This document shows positions 24,301-33,875 of a stretch of 64,000 nucleotides of DNA, piece by piece. The notes beneath the pieces were generated by a model that had not been told where the DNA came from, searched no databases, and worked only from the letters and a program-made list of their open reading frames with translations. The position numbers and the translations under genes are program-made. The number at the start of each line of letters is the position of its first letter. The first letter of the stretch is position 1. Source of the DNA: Planktothrix agardhii NIES-204 (lineage in GTDB: Bacteria; Cyanobacteriota; Cyanobacteriia; Cyanobacteriales; Microcoleaceae); contig AP017991.1 in assembly GCA_003609755.1 (NCBI GenBank), positions 4,017,001 through 4,081,000 on the forward strand. Reading direction: 5' to 3'.

Positions 24301-26244
24301 GTAAGAGTTGATCTGTGATTGGTCAACCGGAATATCTGAAGGGGGGAGTTTTTCCAGATGAATGAGCGCTTCCATCACCGATTTTACAATGGGTGCAGCC
24401 ACAATTCCTCCGACGCGACCTTCTAAGGGTTCATCCACCACTGCCACAACCACATAACGGGGATGGTCAACACTTAAAATTCCGACAAAACTGGTAATGA
24501 GGGCGTTAGGAGAATAGCCTCCATCAGCCGATGCTTTTTGAGCCGTCCCGGTTTTGCCAGCAACCCGATAATTTTCTATGGCGGCTTGGGTTCCAGTTCC
24601 TCCTTCTTTAACCACAGTTTCCATCATCTTTAAAACGGAATTAGCTGTTTCAGATGAAAACACTTGTTGGGGTTCACTCAGGGGTAATTTCCAATATAGT
24701 TGGCTTTTGCTGTTATATAACCCTTGAACAACGTGGGGAGTTACCAGTTTACCGCCATTAGCTAAAAGGCTATGGAGTTGGGCTAACTGAATGGGAGTAA
24801 TGGAAAATCCTTGGCCAAAAGCTGTGGTTGCGGGTTCAATTGGGGCGGAAACAAATTGTTCTTTAGATTTTAGGGTACTGGTGGCGGCAAAGGGTAAATC
24901 AATGCCCATGGTTGTTCCTAACCCCAAACGTTTTAAGCCTTCATAAAATACCTCCGGCTCCATCCGTTGCATAATTCGCACCATGCCCACGTTACTGGAA
25001 TATTTGACCACATCGCTGATATTAATTTCGCCTCGAGCGGAACCATCGTAATTTTGAATCGGCCAACCCCCAACTTGAATATGACCCTCATCATTAACAA
25101 CAGTATCCGGTTGAATTGCTCCCGCTTCTAAGGCTAAAGCAATGTTAATGGGTTTGAAGGTTGAACCGGGTTCATAAAGATCCGTTAAAGCCCAATTTTT
25201 AAACCGTTCTAAGTCAAATTTATAGTATTGATTCGGATTATAGGTCGGTTCATTGGCCAGGGTTAGTACGGAGCCATCGGTGGCATCCATGACAATTACT
25301 GTTCCCCGTTTGGCTTTGTATTCTTTAAGGCTTTTCTGGAGGGCTTGATGGGCAACTCGTTGTAGGGAGGAGTCAATCGTTAGCCTTAATTCTAAATCAT
25401 CAATGGGGATAAACCCTGTGGCGATTCGTTCAGGAACCCAAGCACCATTAGCAGCCCGTTGAAAGGACAAGGAGGGCATGGTACGTTCTAGTAAGTTTTC
25501 CTGACTATATTCAATTCCAGCTTGACCTTTACCTTCAAGATTGACATGACCCACAACATCTGAGGTGTTTTCCTGTTGCGGATAAAGTCGTTGACGACTT
25601 TCTAATAGTTCTAATCCATCTAATCCCAAATTTTGGATATGATTGGCGACTTGTTCGGAGATTGAATCTGCAACTTTAATTCCACTTGGAGATGTACCAA
25701 ATAGGGTTAAAAGTTCGCTCTTGAGTGGGGTAGTTGAATCTTCTCGCAATAATACAGGGGCTAACTTTTCGGCAATTTCATTGGGAGTTTGTTTAAAGAG
25801 TTTAGGGTGAACATAAAGGGTATAAACTCGCTGATCTAAAGCCAGAATATCTCCTTTGTGATCGGTAATTGAACGTCTGGGAACAAACGGTAGGATTTTT
25901 TGTTGTTGTTGAGATAAAGCCTGTGCTTTTAGGAAGGAAGATTCTTGACCTATTTGTAAGCGGAATAAATTCAGGGACAGACCAACAATTCCCCCTAATA
26001 TTAATAACCAAACTAATATTAAACGCCTGCGATCGGCTCTTACTGGGGCAGAGCGATCGCGCTTTCTAGGATAGGCTACAAAGGGAAGATCAACCGAGCT
26101 TTTCCTTAAAGGAGTAGAACCTGAATTCCGAGATGGGGAATTTTGACCTTTACCTCCCCAGACGGTTCTTTTTCGCCCACGCTGACCAGGAGAAGAACGC
26201 TGTCGTTGAAAACGAGAACCCGAAGAATAGTCTGAAGAAGCCAT
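24289..26244 (-). CDS. ftsI: Peptidoglycan D,D-transpeptidase FtsI/PBP2-like (class B penicillin-binding protein)
   Basis: The 651-aa class B PBP has a basic, Ser/Arg-rich cytoplasmic head (1-72) and one membrane helix (about 74-93, LILVWLLILGGIVGLSLNLF). A dimerisation domain follows, then the transpeptidase domain with STFK at 361-364 (catalytic Ser), SSN at 416-418 and KTGT from 564. It crosslinks septal peptidoglycan. The upstream gene on the same strand encodes an FtsL-like protein 99 bp away, a usual division-gene pairing. The extreme C-terminus is formed by a heptamer repeat and may vary between strains. Confidence 0.93.
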   Translation of the reverse strand: MASSDYSSGSRFQRQRSSPGQRGRKRTVWGGKGQNSPSRNSGSTPLRKSSVDLPFVAYPRKRDRSAPVRADRRRLILVWLLILGGIVGLSLNLFRLQIGQESSFLKAQALSQQQQKILPFVPRRSITDHKGDILALDQRVYTLYVHPKLFKQTPNEIAEKLAPVLLREDSTTPLKSELLTLFGTSPSGIKVADSISEQVANHIQNLGLDGLELLESRQRLYPQQENTSDVVGHVNLEGKGQAGIEYSQENLLERTMPSLSFQRAANGAWVPERIATGFIPIDDLELRLTIDSSLQRVAHQALQKSLKEYKAKRGTVIVMDATDGSVLTLANEPTYNPNQYYKFDLERFKNWALTDLYEPGSTFKPINIALALEAGAIQPDTVVNDEGHIQVGGWPIQNYDGSARGEINISDVVKYSSNVGMVRIMQRMEPEVFYEGLKRLGLGTTMGIDLPFAATSTLKSKEQFVSAPIEPATTAFGQGFSITPIQLAQLHSLLANGGKLVTPHVVQGLYNSKSQLYWKLPLSEPQQVFSSETANSVLKMMETVVKEGGTGTQAAIENYRVAGKTGTAQKASADGGYSPNALITSFVGILSVDHPRYVVVAVVDEPLEGRVGGIVAAPIVKSVMEALIHLEKLPPSDIPVDQSQINSYTDN

Positions 26245-26343
26245 ACTAACTTACTCAATACCAATCAATAACTGATTACTGTTAACTGTTAACTAATGAC
26301 TGTTACAGACGCGCCAGGGCAGCGTCCCTACACTGATGACCAT

Positions 26344-26925
26344 TTAATATCCTAAAGGTCTTTTTACTGTGGACACCGGAACAGGATCTAATTCGATCAC
26401 AGTATTGGGTTCTGGAGAGGGGTGGGGACGGGGTTTCGCCGGTTCAACATAAATCATATCACCAGGTTGGGGAACCACAAGACCTGTGGTGGGCTCGTCG
26501 GCGGTGATTGCAATTTCATTTTTTAACATTTCTTGAGCCGTCCGTAGTTGTTGTTCCGTGGCTCGTAACTTTTCTAATCTGGGATATTCCTGTGTCCAAC
26601 TCGACTCTCCATAAACCGTTAACCCATAAACTGTTAAAGTTGAACCAATAATCAAAGAGGTGATAACCGATGAAACCTTTTGTACCGCAATTATAGAACC
26701 AAGCCATAAAGGTTTGGGTTGAGGTTTAGGGAGAGCTTTAACAACAGTTGATCTCGGCAGGGAAGAAGGGGGATTAACCAAAGGTACAGCATTTGTCAAG
26801 GAGGCTTTAACCCGTTTTTTCCGAGCCTGATCAAAGGGAACAACCTTACTTTGTACCCAAGGAAGATCAACGGGACTAGAAGTTCTGCGTCTAGGAGAAG
26901 GTGTCGATTTGAACGCAACAGTCAT
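26344..26925 (-). CDS. FtsL-like bitopic membrane protein upstream of ftsI
   Basis: The 193-aa protein has a basic Pro-rich cytoplasmic part (1-78), one hydrophobic helix (about 85-107, VSSVITSLIIGSTLTVYGL), a short coiled coil (YPRLEKLRATEQQLRTAQEM) and a Pro-rich periplasmic tail (PAKPRPHPSPEP). Position directly upstream of ftsI plus this topology suggest the cyanobacterial counterpart of FtsL, which recruits FtsI with FtsB/FtsQ. Sequence similarity to enterobacterial FtsL is not visible, so the name is an inference. Confidence 0.75.
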   Translation of the reverse strand: MTVAFKSTPSPRRRTSSPVDLPWVQSKVVPFDQARKKRVKASLTNAVPLVNPPSSLPRSTVVKALPKPQPKPLWLGSIIAVQKVSSVITSLIIGSTLTVYGLTVYGESSWTQEYPRLEKLRATEQQLRTAQEMLKNEIAITADEPTTGLVVPQPGDMIYVEPAKPRPHPSPEPNTVIELDPVPVSTVKRPLGY

Positions 26926-27137
26926 ACTAAATTTACCTATCTTGACTTGAGATCAACGGTGGAGGGAAAGGGAACGGCGAGGGGGATCGGAAAGTCGGCG
27001 TCGTTAGGAATCATCCTCAGCCAAAAAATCTAACCTTTAAATGATCAATCTAACTTAGTAACTATCTAATCACAAAAAAACCTAAAATATTGTTAAATTT
27101 CAGTTTTGTATATTAATTCAATCCATTTTAGTTTTTT

Positions 27138-27809
27138 ATGCTCCTATTGCAGTTTAGTACGTCCCATTATTGTCGAAAAGCCCGTTTAGCATTGGGGTAT
27201 AAAGGGATTTCTTATCAAGTGGAAAATCTCACCCCCGGACTTCATACCCTGAAACTCAAACCCCTAACGGGACTGACAACGGTTCCGGTTTTATTACCCC
27301 AAATAGAAGGTCAACCCCAGGCGATCGCCGACTCCACTGAAATTTTTAAGTATTTAGAGCATAATTATCCTGATCCCCCCTTATTTTTTGTTGATCCCCA
27401 CCTACAAACCCAAGCCGCATTATTAGAAGATTGGTTAGATGAAAGTATTGGCACAGCCACTCGATTTGTTTATTATCAGTTTCGGTCTGGAGATGGGAAA
27501 CAAATTGATCCGTCCCTATCGAGTTTATTGGTAATTCGGGTTGTGTGTTGGCAATATCAGATTAATACGGCTGCCGTTGAACTGGCTAAAACTCGCTTAA
27601 AAACGGCTTTTGAGGTGTTGGAAGTCTGGAAAGAACGGCCCTATTTAGTAGGCGATCGCATCAGTATTGCGGATATTGCTGCGGCGGCCTTGCTCAGTCC
27701 CCTGGCCTTAATTCCCGAATACCGCCAAAGTTACCCCTGGATATTTGACCGTACTACCGAAATTCACAATATTTGCGGTGAACTTTTACCGCCGGGATTA
27801 GGAGATTAG
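27138..27809 (+). CDS. Glutathione S-transferase family protein
   Basis: The 223-aa protein has an N-terminal thioredoxin-like domain: LLQFSTSHYCRKARLALGY, with the Ser/Cys region that activates glutathione; LTTVPVLLPQ with the cis-Pro; and ADSTEIFKYLEHNYPDPPL for gamma-glutamyl binding. An all-helical C-terminal domain follows, with RPYLVGDRISIADIAAAALL, the N-capping box of GSTs. Substrates are unknown; roles in detoxification or oxidative stress are typical. It stands alone upstream of glgB. Confidence 0.88.
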   Translation: MLLLQFSTSHYCRKARLALGYKGISYQVENLTPGLHTLKLKPLTGLTTVPVLLPQIEGQPQAIADSTEIFKYLEHNYPDPPLFFVDPHLQTQAALLEDWLDESIGTATRFVYYQFRSGDGKQIDPSLSSLLVIRVVCWQYQINTAAVELAKTRLKTAFEVLEVWKERPYLVGDRISIADIAAAALLSPLALIPEYRQSYPWIFDRTTEIHNICGELLPPGLGD

Positions 27810-28016
27810 GGGAAGTGAGGAAGTCGGAAATGGGGAAAGTGCGAATATACGTTCAAAATCTAGTACCATTATCCCAAATCTAAACCTCGCGTCAGCGTAG
27901 GATTTTCCTGAAAATGCGGAGGGTAGGGGGGAGGTTTCCTCGCCCTAAAAATGTAAGTTGAAGCACCATTCCCATCCGTATTAGACCTGTTTTGTAATCG
28001 TAGAGCAGTAGAATCC

Positions 28017-30335
28017 ATGACGACCATCGCAATTGATCAGATTGATAAGATTGTTTGGAACCATCACCAAGATCCCTTTGAAGTGTTGGGTTCCCATCAA
28101 ATTGAACACGAGGGTAAAACGGTATGGGTAGTAAGAGCATACCTCCCTAATGCGGAGGCGGCATGGGTTCTGTTGCCCGAACAACGACAGGAATACCCCA
28201 TGCAGTCCGTCCATAATCCCCATTTCTTTGAGTGCATCATTGAGACTCATGAACTCTCCAACTATCAACTGCGACTCAAAGAAGGGGAACATGAAAAGGT
28301 GGTTTATGACCCTTATGCTTTCCGTTCTGCCCAATTTACCGATGTAGATGTCCACCTGTTTGCAGAAGGAAACCACCACCGGATTTATGAAAAATTAGGT
28401 GCCCACCTAATGACTGTCAATGAGGTGGCTGGGGTGTATTTTGCCGTTTGGGCACCGAGTGCACGGAACGTTTCGATTATTGGTAACTTCAACAATTGGG
28501 ATGGCCGCCAACACCAAATGCGGAAATTGGGCAATGGAGTTTGGGAAATGTTTGTCCCAGGACTCGGAGTGGGCGAACATTACAAATATGAAATTAAAAA
28601 CTGGGAAGGACATATCTATGAGAAAACTGACCCCTACGGGTTTTATCAAGAAGTTCGCCCTAAAACCGCTTCCATTGTTGCCAATTTGGATGCCTACCAA
28701 TGGCGCGATCAAGATTGGTTAGAAGAACGACGTCATAAAGATCCACTAAAATCCCCGATTTCAGTTTATGAATGCCATTTAGGGTCTTGGAACCGCGCTC
28801 CCTTTGATCAACCCCATGTTTTACCCGATGGCACTGTTGAACCTGCCGTACAAGCCTGTGAGCTTGATCCAGGGGGTCGTTTTTTAACCTATCGGGAACT
28901 CGCGGATCAGTTAATTCCCTACGTCAAGGAATTAGGCTTTACCCATATTGAATTATTGCCGATCGCGGAACATCCGTTTGATGGATCTTGGGGATATCAA
29001 GTCACCGGATATTATGCTCCCACCTCCCGGTTTGGCAGTCCCGAAGATTTCATGTATTTTGTCGATCAATGCCATTTGAATGGTATTGGGGTGCTTGTGG
29101 ACTGGGTTCCGGGACATTTTCCTAAAGATGGACATGGTTTGCCTTTCTTTGATGGAACCCACCTCTATGAACACGCTGACCCCCGCAAAGGCGAACATAA
29201 AGAATGGGGAACCTTAGTCTTTAACTATGGTCGCAACGAAGTTCGTAACTTCCTGGTTGGTAACGCCCTATTTTGGTATGACAAGTATCATATTGATGGA
29301 ATTCGGGTGGATGCGGTCGCCTCGATGCTGTATCTGAACTATTTACGTCCCGATGGTGAATGGGTCGCCAACGAATACGGCGGTAGCGAACATATTGAAG
29401 CGGCGGATTTCCTGCGTCAAACTAACCATGTTCTGTTTAGTTACTATCCGGGGACGTTATCCATTGCGGAAGAATCAACTTCCTGGCCGATGGTGTCCTG
29501 GCCTACTTACGTTGGTGGGTTAGGGTTTAACCTGAAATGGAATATGGGATGGATGCACGATATGTTGGATTATTTCAGCATGGACCCTTGGTTCCGTCAG
29601 TTCCATCAAAATAACGTTACCTTTAGTATTTGGTATCACCACAGCGAGAACTTTATGTTGGCGCTCTCCCACGATGAAGTGGTGCATTGTAAGAGCAATA
29701 TTGCTAACAAAATGCCGGGGGATGATTGGCAGAAATTTGCTAATGTCCGGTGTTTGTTTACCTATATGTTTACTCACCCGGGTAAGAAAACTTTGTTCAT
29801 GGGAATGGAGTTTGGTCAGCGTCAAGAGTGGAATGCTTGGGGGACTTTGGAATGGGAATTGATGCAATATCCCGCCCACCAAGGAATTAAACGGTTATTC
29901 CAATCTTTGAATGGACTGTATCGCAGTGAACCTGCATTGTATGAACAGGATTTTGCTGAAGCTGGGTTCCAGTGGATTGATTGTACGGATACTCGTCACA
30001 GTGTGGTGTCGTTTATTCGACGGGCAAAAGATCCAGAAGAATTTGTGGTGGTGGTCTGTAATTTTACGCCCCAACCCCATAGTCATTATCGCGTGGGTGT
30101 TCCTGAATTGGGATTCTATACCGAAATATTCAATAGTGATTCCGGTGAATTTGGCGGCAGTAATATGGGGAATTTAGGGGGTAAATGGACGGATGAATGG
30201 TGGTTCCATAATTATCCTCATTCCTTGGATTTATGTTTACCACCTTTGGGAGTTTTAGTGCTCAAATTAGACCGACCGAAAACGGAAGCCGCCCTCCAAG
30301 CTACTGCGGTGGAAGTTCCTGCTTTAGAGGCATAG
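28017..30335 (+). CDS. glgB: 1,4-alpha-glucan branching enzyme
   Basis: The 772-aa GH13 enzyme makes alpha-1,6 branches in glycogen by transferring cleaved alpha-1,4 chains. An N-terminal carbohydrate-binding region (about 10-115) is followed by a CBM48 module ([20 protein letters not shown]). The catalytic barrel has region [14 protein letters not shown], region [14 protein letters not shown] with the nucleophile Asp, region [15 protein letters not shown] with the acid/base Glu, and region [14 protein letters not shown]-terminal beta domain completes it. Length is normal for cyanobacterial GlgB. A hairpin made of two HIP1 octamers follows. Confidence 0.97.
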   Translation: MTTIAIDQIDKIVWNHHQDPFEVLGSHQIEHEGKTVWVVRAYLPNAEAAWVLLPEQRQEYPMQSVHNPHFFECIIETHELSNYQLRLKEGEHEKVVYDPYAFRSAQFTDVDVHLFAEGNHHRIYEKLGAHLMTVNEVAGVYFAVWAPSARNVSIIGNFNNWDGRQHQMRKLGNGVWEMFVPGLGVGEHYKYEIKNWEGHIYEKTDPYGFYQEVRPKTASIVANLDAYQWRDQDWLEERRHKDPLKSPISVYECHLGSWNRAPFDQPHVLPDGTVEPAVQACELDPGGRFLTYRELADQLIPYVKELGFTHIELLPIAEHPFDGSWGYQVTGYYAPTSRFGSPEDFMYFVDQCHLNGIGVLVDWVPGHFPKDGHGLPFFDGTHLYEHADPRKGEHKEWGTLVFNYGRNEVRNFLVGNALFWYDKYHIDGIRVDAVASMLYLNYLRPDGEWVANEYGGSEHIEAADFLRQTNHVLFSYYPGTLSIAEESTSWPMVSWPTYVGGLGFNLKWNMGWMHDMLDYFSMDPWFRQFHQNNVTFSIWYHHSENFMLALSHDEVVHCKSNIANKMPGDDWQKFANVRCLFTYMFTHPGKKTLFMGMEFGQRQEWNAWGTLEWELMQYPAHQGIKRLFQSLNGLYRSEPALYEQDFAEAGFQWIDCTDTRHSVVSFIRRAKDPEEFVVVVCNFTPQPHSHYRVGVPELGFYTEIFNSDSGEFGGSNMGNLGGKWTDEWWFHNYPHSLDLCLPPLGVLVLKLDRPKTEAALQATAVEVPALEA

Positions 30336-30362
30336 TTAGCTTGAATTAAGTTGATGAAAAAC

Positions 30363-30395
30363 AGCGATCGCTATTTTTTAAAAGTGGCGATCGCT
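30363..30395 (+). terminator. glgB terminator built from two HIP1 octamers
   Basis: Arms AGCGATCGC (30363-30371) and GCGATCGCT (30387-30395) form a stem over a 15-nt loop, followed by TCAATTTTTT. Each arm is a GCGATCGC octamer, so two HIP1 sites act together as an intrinsic-terminator-like structure. Confidence 0.65.
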
Positions 30396-30505
30396 TCAAT
30401 TTTTTATATATGGGGAACAGGGAACAGGTAATAGGTAATAGGGATAAAGCATTTTTATAAAAATAAATTCTTAAATTATATCAATTTTAAATTAGGTTAT
30501 ATATC

Positions 30506-30616
30506 CAGGACTTACGCACCCAACCAAAGAAACCGGGTTTTTTTACGAAAATACTTTGTTGTCACCGACATATTATCTAAAACACCCGGTTTCTGGGTCA
30601 ACCTGCGTAAGTCCTA
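30506..30616. mobile_element. MITE-like element with CAGGACTTACGCA ends and ATATC target duplication
   Basis: 111 bp with inverted ends CAGGACTTACGC at 30506-30517 and GCGTAAGTCCTA at 30605-30616 (one mismatch at the outermost base), flanked by the direct repeat ATATC (30501-30505 and 30617-30621). The interior carries AAACCGGGTTT and CCCGGTTT. It has no coding capacity. The same family is at 57529-57630; degraded copies lie near 39806 and 44808. Confidence 0.85.
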
Positions 30617-30675
30617 ATATCGTTATTTTAATTGAATTTCTATTATAATATAATCAGCTTATTTAAAATCTTACA

Positions 30676-31599
30676 ATGTCAATTCATGCAACTTCAGGAC
30701 GATGGCGATTAGGGTTAGGTTTAGCACTATTAACAGCATTTTTATGGGGGATTCTACCGTTAGCATTAGCGATTATTTTACAAGGTTTAGATGTTTATAC
30801 CGTAACTTGGTATCGATTTTTCATTGCTTTTGTCCTGTTAGGCGGATATTTAACCATTCGTAAACAACTTCCTAATCCAGAAACAATCCGTTTAATTCCT
30901 TGGGGTCTATTAGGAATCGCCGCAATATTTTTAGCAGGTAACTATATCCTATTTGTGCAGGGTTTAGCCTTAACTTCTCCCACTAATGCTGAAGTTTTAA
31001 TTCAAACATCTCCGGTTTTAATGGGATTAGGAGCATTAGTTATTTTTAAAGAACATTATACTCGCTTACAATGGTTAGGGTTAGGGGTATTAACCTTGGG
31101 ATTTAGTTTGTTTTTTAATGAACAATTAAAAGTGCTAGTTACTGCTTCCAATCAATATTTATGGGGAAGTTTTTTACTAGGAGTTGGAGCTATATGCTGG
31201 GCAATTTATGCCTTAGCTCAAAAACAACTGTTACAATCCCTTTCCTCCTCTCAAGTTATGGCATTTATTTATGGAAGCTGCACAATTTTATATTTACCCG
31301 TAGCCACGCCCACCGCAATTTTTAGCCTCACTCCATTTCAGGTATTAATCCTACTATTTTGTGGAATTAATACCTTAATTGCTTATGGGTGTTTTGCCGA
31401 ATCTTTAGAACATTGGGAAGCTTCAAGGGTCAGTGCTGTTTTAGCCTTAGCTCCGATTATTACTCTAATTTCTGTTGATAGTATTGCGGTATTATTTCCC
31501 CATTTAATTGAACCGGAAAATTTAACTATTTTTGCTGTGATAGGAGCGATTATTATAGTTACAGGTTCGATGATGATTGCATTAGGAAAAAAAACATAA
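30676..31599 (+). CDS. EamA/DMT-superfamily transporter
   Basis: The 307-aa protein has about ten hydrophobic helices in two EamA repeats. The first begins LGLALLTAFLWGILPLALAI, with YRFFIAFVLLGGY and the characteristic LTSPTNAEVLIQTSPVLMGL. The second begins LLGVGAICWAIYALAQK and ends VIGAIIIVTGSMMIAL. DMT proteins export metabolites such as amino acids or purines; the substrate cannot be inferred. It converges with msrB over a hairpin. A MITE-like element lies just upstream, between it and glgB. Confidence 0.9.
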   Translation: MSIHATSGRWRLGLGLALLTAFLWGILPLALAIILQGLDVYTVTWYRFFIAFVLLGGYLTIRKQLPNPETIRLIPWGLLGIAAIFLAGNYILFVQGLALTSPTNAEVLIQTSPVLMGLGALVIFKEHYTRLQWLGLGVLTLGFSLFFNEQLKVLVTASNQYLWGSFLLGVGAICWAIYALAQKQLLQSLSSSQVMAFIYGSCTILYLPVATPTAIFSLTPFQVLILLFCGINTLIAYGCFAESLEHWEASRVSAVLALAPIITLISVDSIAVLFPHLIEPENLTIFAVIGAIIIVTGSMMIALGKKT

Positions 31600-31612
31600 T
31601 AGGAAATTATTA

Positions 31613-31649
31613 AACCGGGTTGGGTGAATATTTCCCAAAAAACCCGGTT
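31613..31649. terminator. Hairpin between convergent eamA-type gene and msrB
   Basis: Arms AACCGGGTT (31613-31621) and AACCCGGTT (31641-31649), with an inner TGGG/CCCA pairing. The flank TATTATTT on one side gives some U-richness. It probably terminates transcription from both sides. The arm sequence resembles the CCGGGTTT interior of the MITE-like elements. Confidence 0.6.
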
Positions 31650-31661
31650 ATTATTTCAGAA

Positions 31662-32063
31662 TTAACCTTCTGATTTCTCGAAATTTAACGCGGCAGAATT
31701 CATACAATAGCGTTGTCCGGTGGGTTTAGGGCCATCATCAAAAACATGACCTAAATGGGCATCACAAGCCGCACAAAGAACTTCAGTTCGACGCATGAAG
31801 AAACTGACATCACTTTTGCAACTAATATTATCTTCTTTGATAGGTTGCGAAAAACTCGGCCATCCGGTTCCCGAATCAAATTTTGTTTCGGAAGTAAATA
31901 ACTCCGTGCCACAACAAACGCATTTATAAATACCCTTTTCTTTATTATCATGGTATTTTCCTGTAAATGCGCGTTCCGTGCCTTTTTTGCGAGTTACAGA
32001 GAACTGTTCATCGGTTAATTGTTGTTTCCATTCGGCATCGGTTTTCTTGATTTTATCCATCAT
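31662..32063 (-). CDS. msrB: Peptide-methionine (R)-S-oxide reductase
   Basis: Start set at [16 protein letters not shown] (32063), with AGAGG upstream; the longer frame runs through repeat DNA. The 133-aa protein reduces methionine-R-sulfoxide in oxidised proteins using thioredoxin. Zinc-binding cysteine pairs are CVCCGTELF and [15 protein letters not shown]; the catalytic cysteine is in [18 protein letters not shown] and FFMRRTEV are conserved. All functional residues are present. Its upstream region is filled by a G/C-rich tandem array. Confidence 0.95.
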   Translation of the reverse strand: MMDKIKKTDAEWKQQLTDEQFSVTRKKGTERAFTGKYHDNKEKGIYKCVCCGTELFTSETKFDSGTGWPSFSQPIKEDNISCKSDVSFFMRRTEVLCAACDAHLGHVFDDGPKPTGQRYCMNSAALNFEKSEG

Positions 32064-32084
32064 TAAGACCTCTAGTAAAGTAAG

Positions 32085-32361
32085 CTGTTCCGGTGTTCCA
32101 GTGTTCCTTATTCTCTCCCCCCCAACCCCCCCGTACACGGTGGGGGTTAGGGGCTGTTCCCTATTTAGCCCCCGTACACGGGGGGTTGGGGGGCTATTCC
32201 CTATTTAGCCCCCGTACACGGGGGGTTGGGGGCTGTTCCCTATTTAGCCCCCGTACACGGGGGGGTGGGGGCTGTTCCCTATTTAGCCCCCGTACACGGG
32301 GGGGTTGGGGGGCTATTCCCTATTTAGCCCCCGTACACGGGGGGTTGGGGGGGCTGCTCCC
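32085..32361. repeat. Tandem array of 39-41-bp units (CTATTTAGCCCCCGTACACG...)
   Basis: One divergent unit (32085-32160) and five near-identical units (32161-32200, 32201-32239, 32240-32278, 32279-32319, 32320-32360). Each has CTATTTAG, then an imperfect palindrome CCCCCGTACACGGGGG, then a G-run and CTGTTCC or CTATTCC. It is the tandem form of the dispersed GTTCC family. It occupies the space between the DUF2996 gene and msrB, hence the msrB promoter region. Open frames across it are repeats, not proteins. Confidence 0.93.
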
Positions 32362-32367
32362 TACTAT

Positions 32368-32826
32368 TTAGTTACGAGTTAACCATTTTTGTGCATTTAA
32401 ACGCTGAACTACGCCAAACACTAATAAATCAAGATTGATTTTTCGTTCATCTCCTAAAAATGGCTCAATTGTAGAGGGTTTAATTCCATTTAAAGCACAG
32501 GTAAATAACTTTAAAGAACTAATATCTTCATTGGGAAAATAGACATTAAACTGTCGTTTTCCCTGTTGCCATTGACCAACTACTTGCCAACAATCTTGAT
32601 TTTCTCCTAAGCTAGAAGGCAATTTTTCTTTGGCAAATTTGAGGTCTAAATTCTCAACACCTTGACTATTTAATGCTTTTTGTAAGGCGGGAATATAGTC
32701 CTGTTGGATAAACTCACCGAAAGGTTTATCTTCTAATGCCGGGGCTTTGGCTTTTTTCTGGGCTTCAGGTTTTTCGCCTGGTGTTTCTGGGGTGGCTTCA
32801 GGGTTGGGTTTTGTTTCTTCAGACAT
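32368..32826 (-). CDS. DUF2996 family protein
   Basis: The 152-aa protein has a disordered, Pro/Glu/Lys-rich N-terminus (about 1-32) and a conserved domain: ALEDKPFGEFIQQDYIPALQ, LDLKFAKEKLP, CWQVVGQWQQGKRQFNVYFP and DERKINLDLLVFGVVQRLNA. I recognise this as the cyanobacterial/plant family DUF2996, whose function is unknown. No signal peptide is present. The 3' end abuts the tandem array. It is transcribed in the same direction as the next gene upstream (32939-33829), 112 bp away. Confidence 0.85.
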   Translation of the reverse strand: MSEETKPNPEATPETPGEKPEAQKKAKAPALEDKPFGEFIQQDYIPALQKALNSQGVENLDLKFAKEKLPSSLGENQDCWQVVGQWQQGKRQFNVYFPNEDISSLKLFTCALNGIKPSTIEPFLGDERKINLDLLVFGVVQRLNAQKWLTRN

Positions 32827-32938
32827 GGAGACTTCCTTACTTTAATTTCAACAACAATTTACCAGAATATTCAAGCTATTTTAACGGATGATTGATTGCT
32901 GTGCAGGGGAGGGAAAACCCTACCCCTGATTTTTTTCG

Positions 32939-33829
32939 TTAAATTTCGGCGGCGGCTCGTTCAATTAAACGACGGGCTAAGGTTTGAGTTCCGGTATGGG
33001 TATAATAGTTAGTAGTCATGTCCAAAAATGCGGCAACATAATCTAACTTATCATTGGTAATATCGACAAATCCTTGTAGATTTGTAACTACTTTTTCCGG
33101 GGTTAAATAGTGTTGAGAAACAAAATCTCCCATCCAACCCTTAACCGAATCAAAACTTCCTTGAATAAATTGTAATTTTCCTTCAGAATTATCCCCAGGA
33201 ATGACATCATTAATCTTTTTAAAGCCTTCATTTTGTTCTAATTCTTTCGGGGTTAAGTTTCCAATTGTTGATAACGCCGAACTAATAAAATCTGGCCCCA
33301 AAGGAATTAAACCATCCAAACAAACTAACGCCGTCATCCGCATTAAAGATTCTCCGCCATAATCTCCTAATGCGGCTAAAAAGTCCCCAATACTATCACC
33401 TGGGATACCATTAATTAAACAAAATCCGACTAATTCTGTAACTAATTTCAGAGATAAATCAATCGCTTGGGCTTTATTTGGTTTGGGGGTTAATTGATTT
33501 AAGAAGCCTAAAAAGTTGACACTTTCTCCGATTTTATTGGCTAAAGCGGCTGCTCCTAAAGCTGTTCCAGTGCTATCAATAGTTTGATATAACCACAGTG
33601 CCCGTTGATAATCCTTTTTGTCATTATAGAGCCACAAAGCCCGTTCACTGACCTGTTGAATATAGGCGGGGTCATCTTCTCCGGTAATGGTTTTAACCGT
33701 ATTTTCAAACCCAACTAAATTATTCCATTGACCCGGAATTACAAAATCTAACCCGCGTAAAACCATGACGGTAACGCCACCTGTCGGTAATTCATCAACT
33801 AATTGAGTGATAGGTTTACTCACAGTCAT
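32939..33829 (-). CDS. Conserved hypothetical helical protein (296 aa)
   Basis: I do not recognise a named domain. It begins MTVSKPITQLVDELPTGGVT and is mostly helical, with hydrophobic but not clearly membrane-spanning stretches (AAALANKIGESVNFLGFLNQ, DLSLKLVTELVGFCLINGIP). The C-terminus DMTTNYYTHTGTQTLARRLI is amphipathic. No signal peptide or catalytic motif is present. Codon use is like its neighbours, so it looks native. It sits between a lipoprotein gene and the DUF2996 gene on the same strand. Confidence 0.7.
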   Translation of the reverse strand: MTVSKPITQLVDELPTGGVTVMVLRGLDFVIPGQWNNLVGFENTVKTITGEDDPAYIQQVSERALWLYNDKKDYQRALWLYQTIDSTGTALGAAALANKIGESVNFLGFLNQLTPKPNKAQAIDLSLKLVTELVGFCLINGIPGDSIGDFLAALGDYGGESLMRMTALVCLDGLIPLGPDFISSALSTIGNLTPKELEQNEGFKKINDVIPGDNSEGKLQFIQGSFDSVKGWMGDFVSQHYLTPEKVVTNLQGFVDITNDKLDYVAAFLDMTTNYYTHTGTQTLARRLIERAAAEI

Positions 33830-33875
33830 TCTCCTAGAATAGTACAGTTATTGTTGCTAGAAATGCTAACTAATA

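Noticed and set aside
32085-32361. Tandem array as a possible CRISPR
   Set aside because: Units are contiguous without unique spacers, and no cas genes are present.
32093-32371. 92-aa open frame with repeated [13 protein letters not shown] units
   Set aside because: It is a translation of the 39-41-bp DNA tandem array; unit lengths are not all multiples of three and no ribosome site precedes it.
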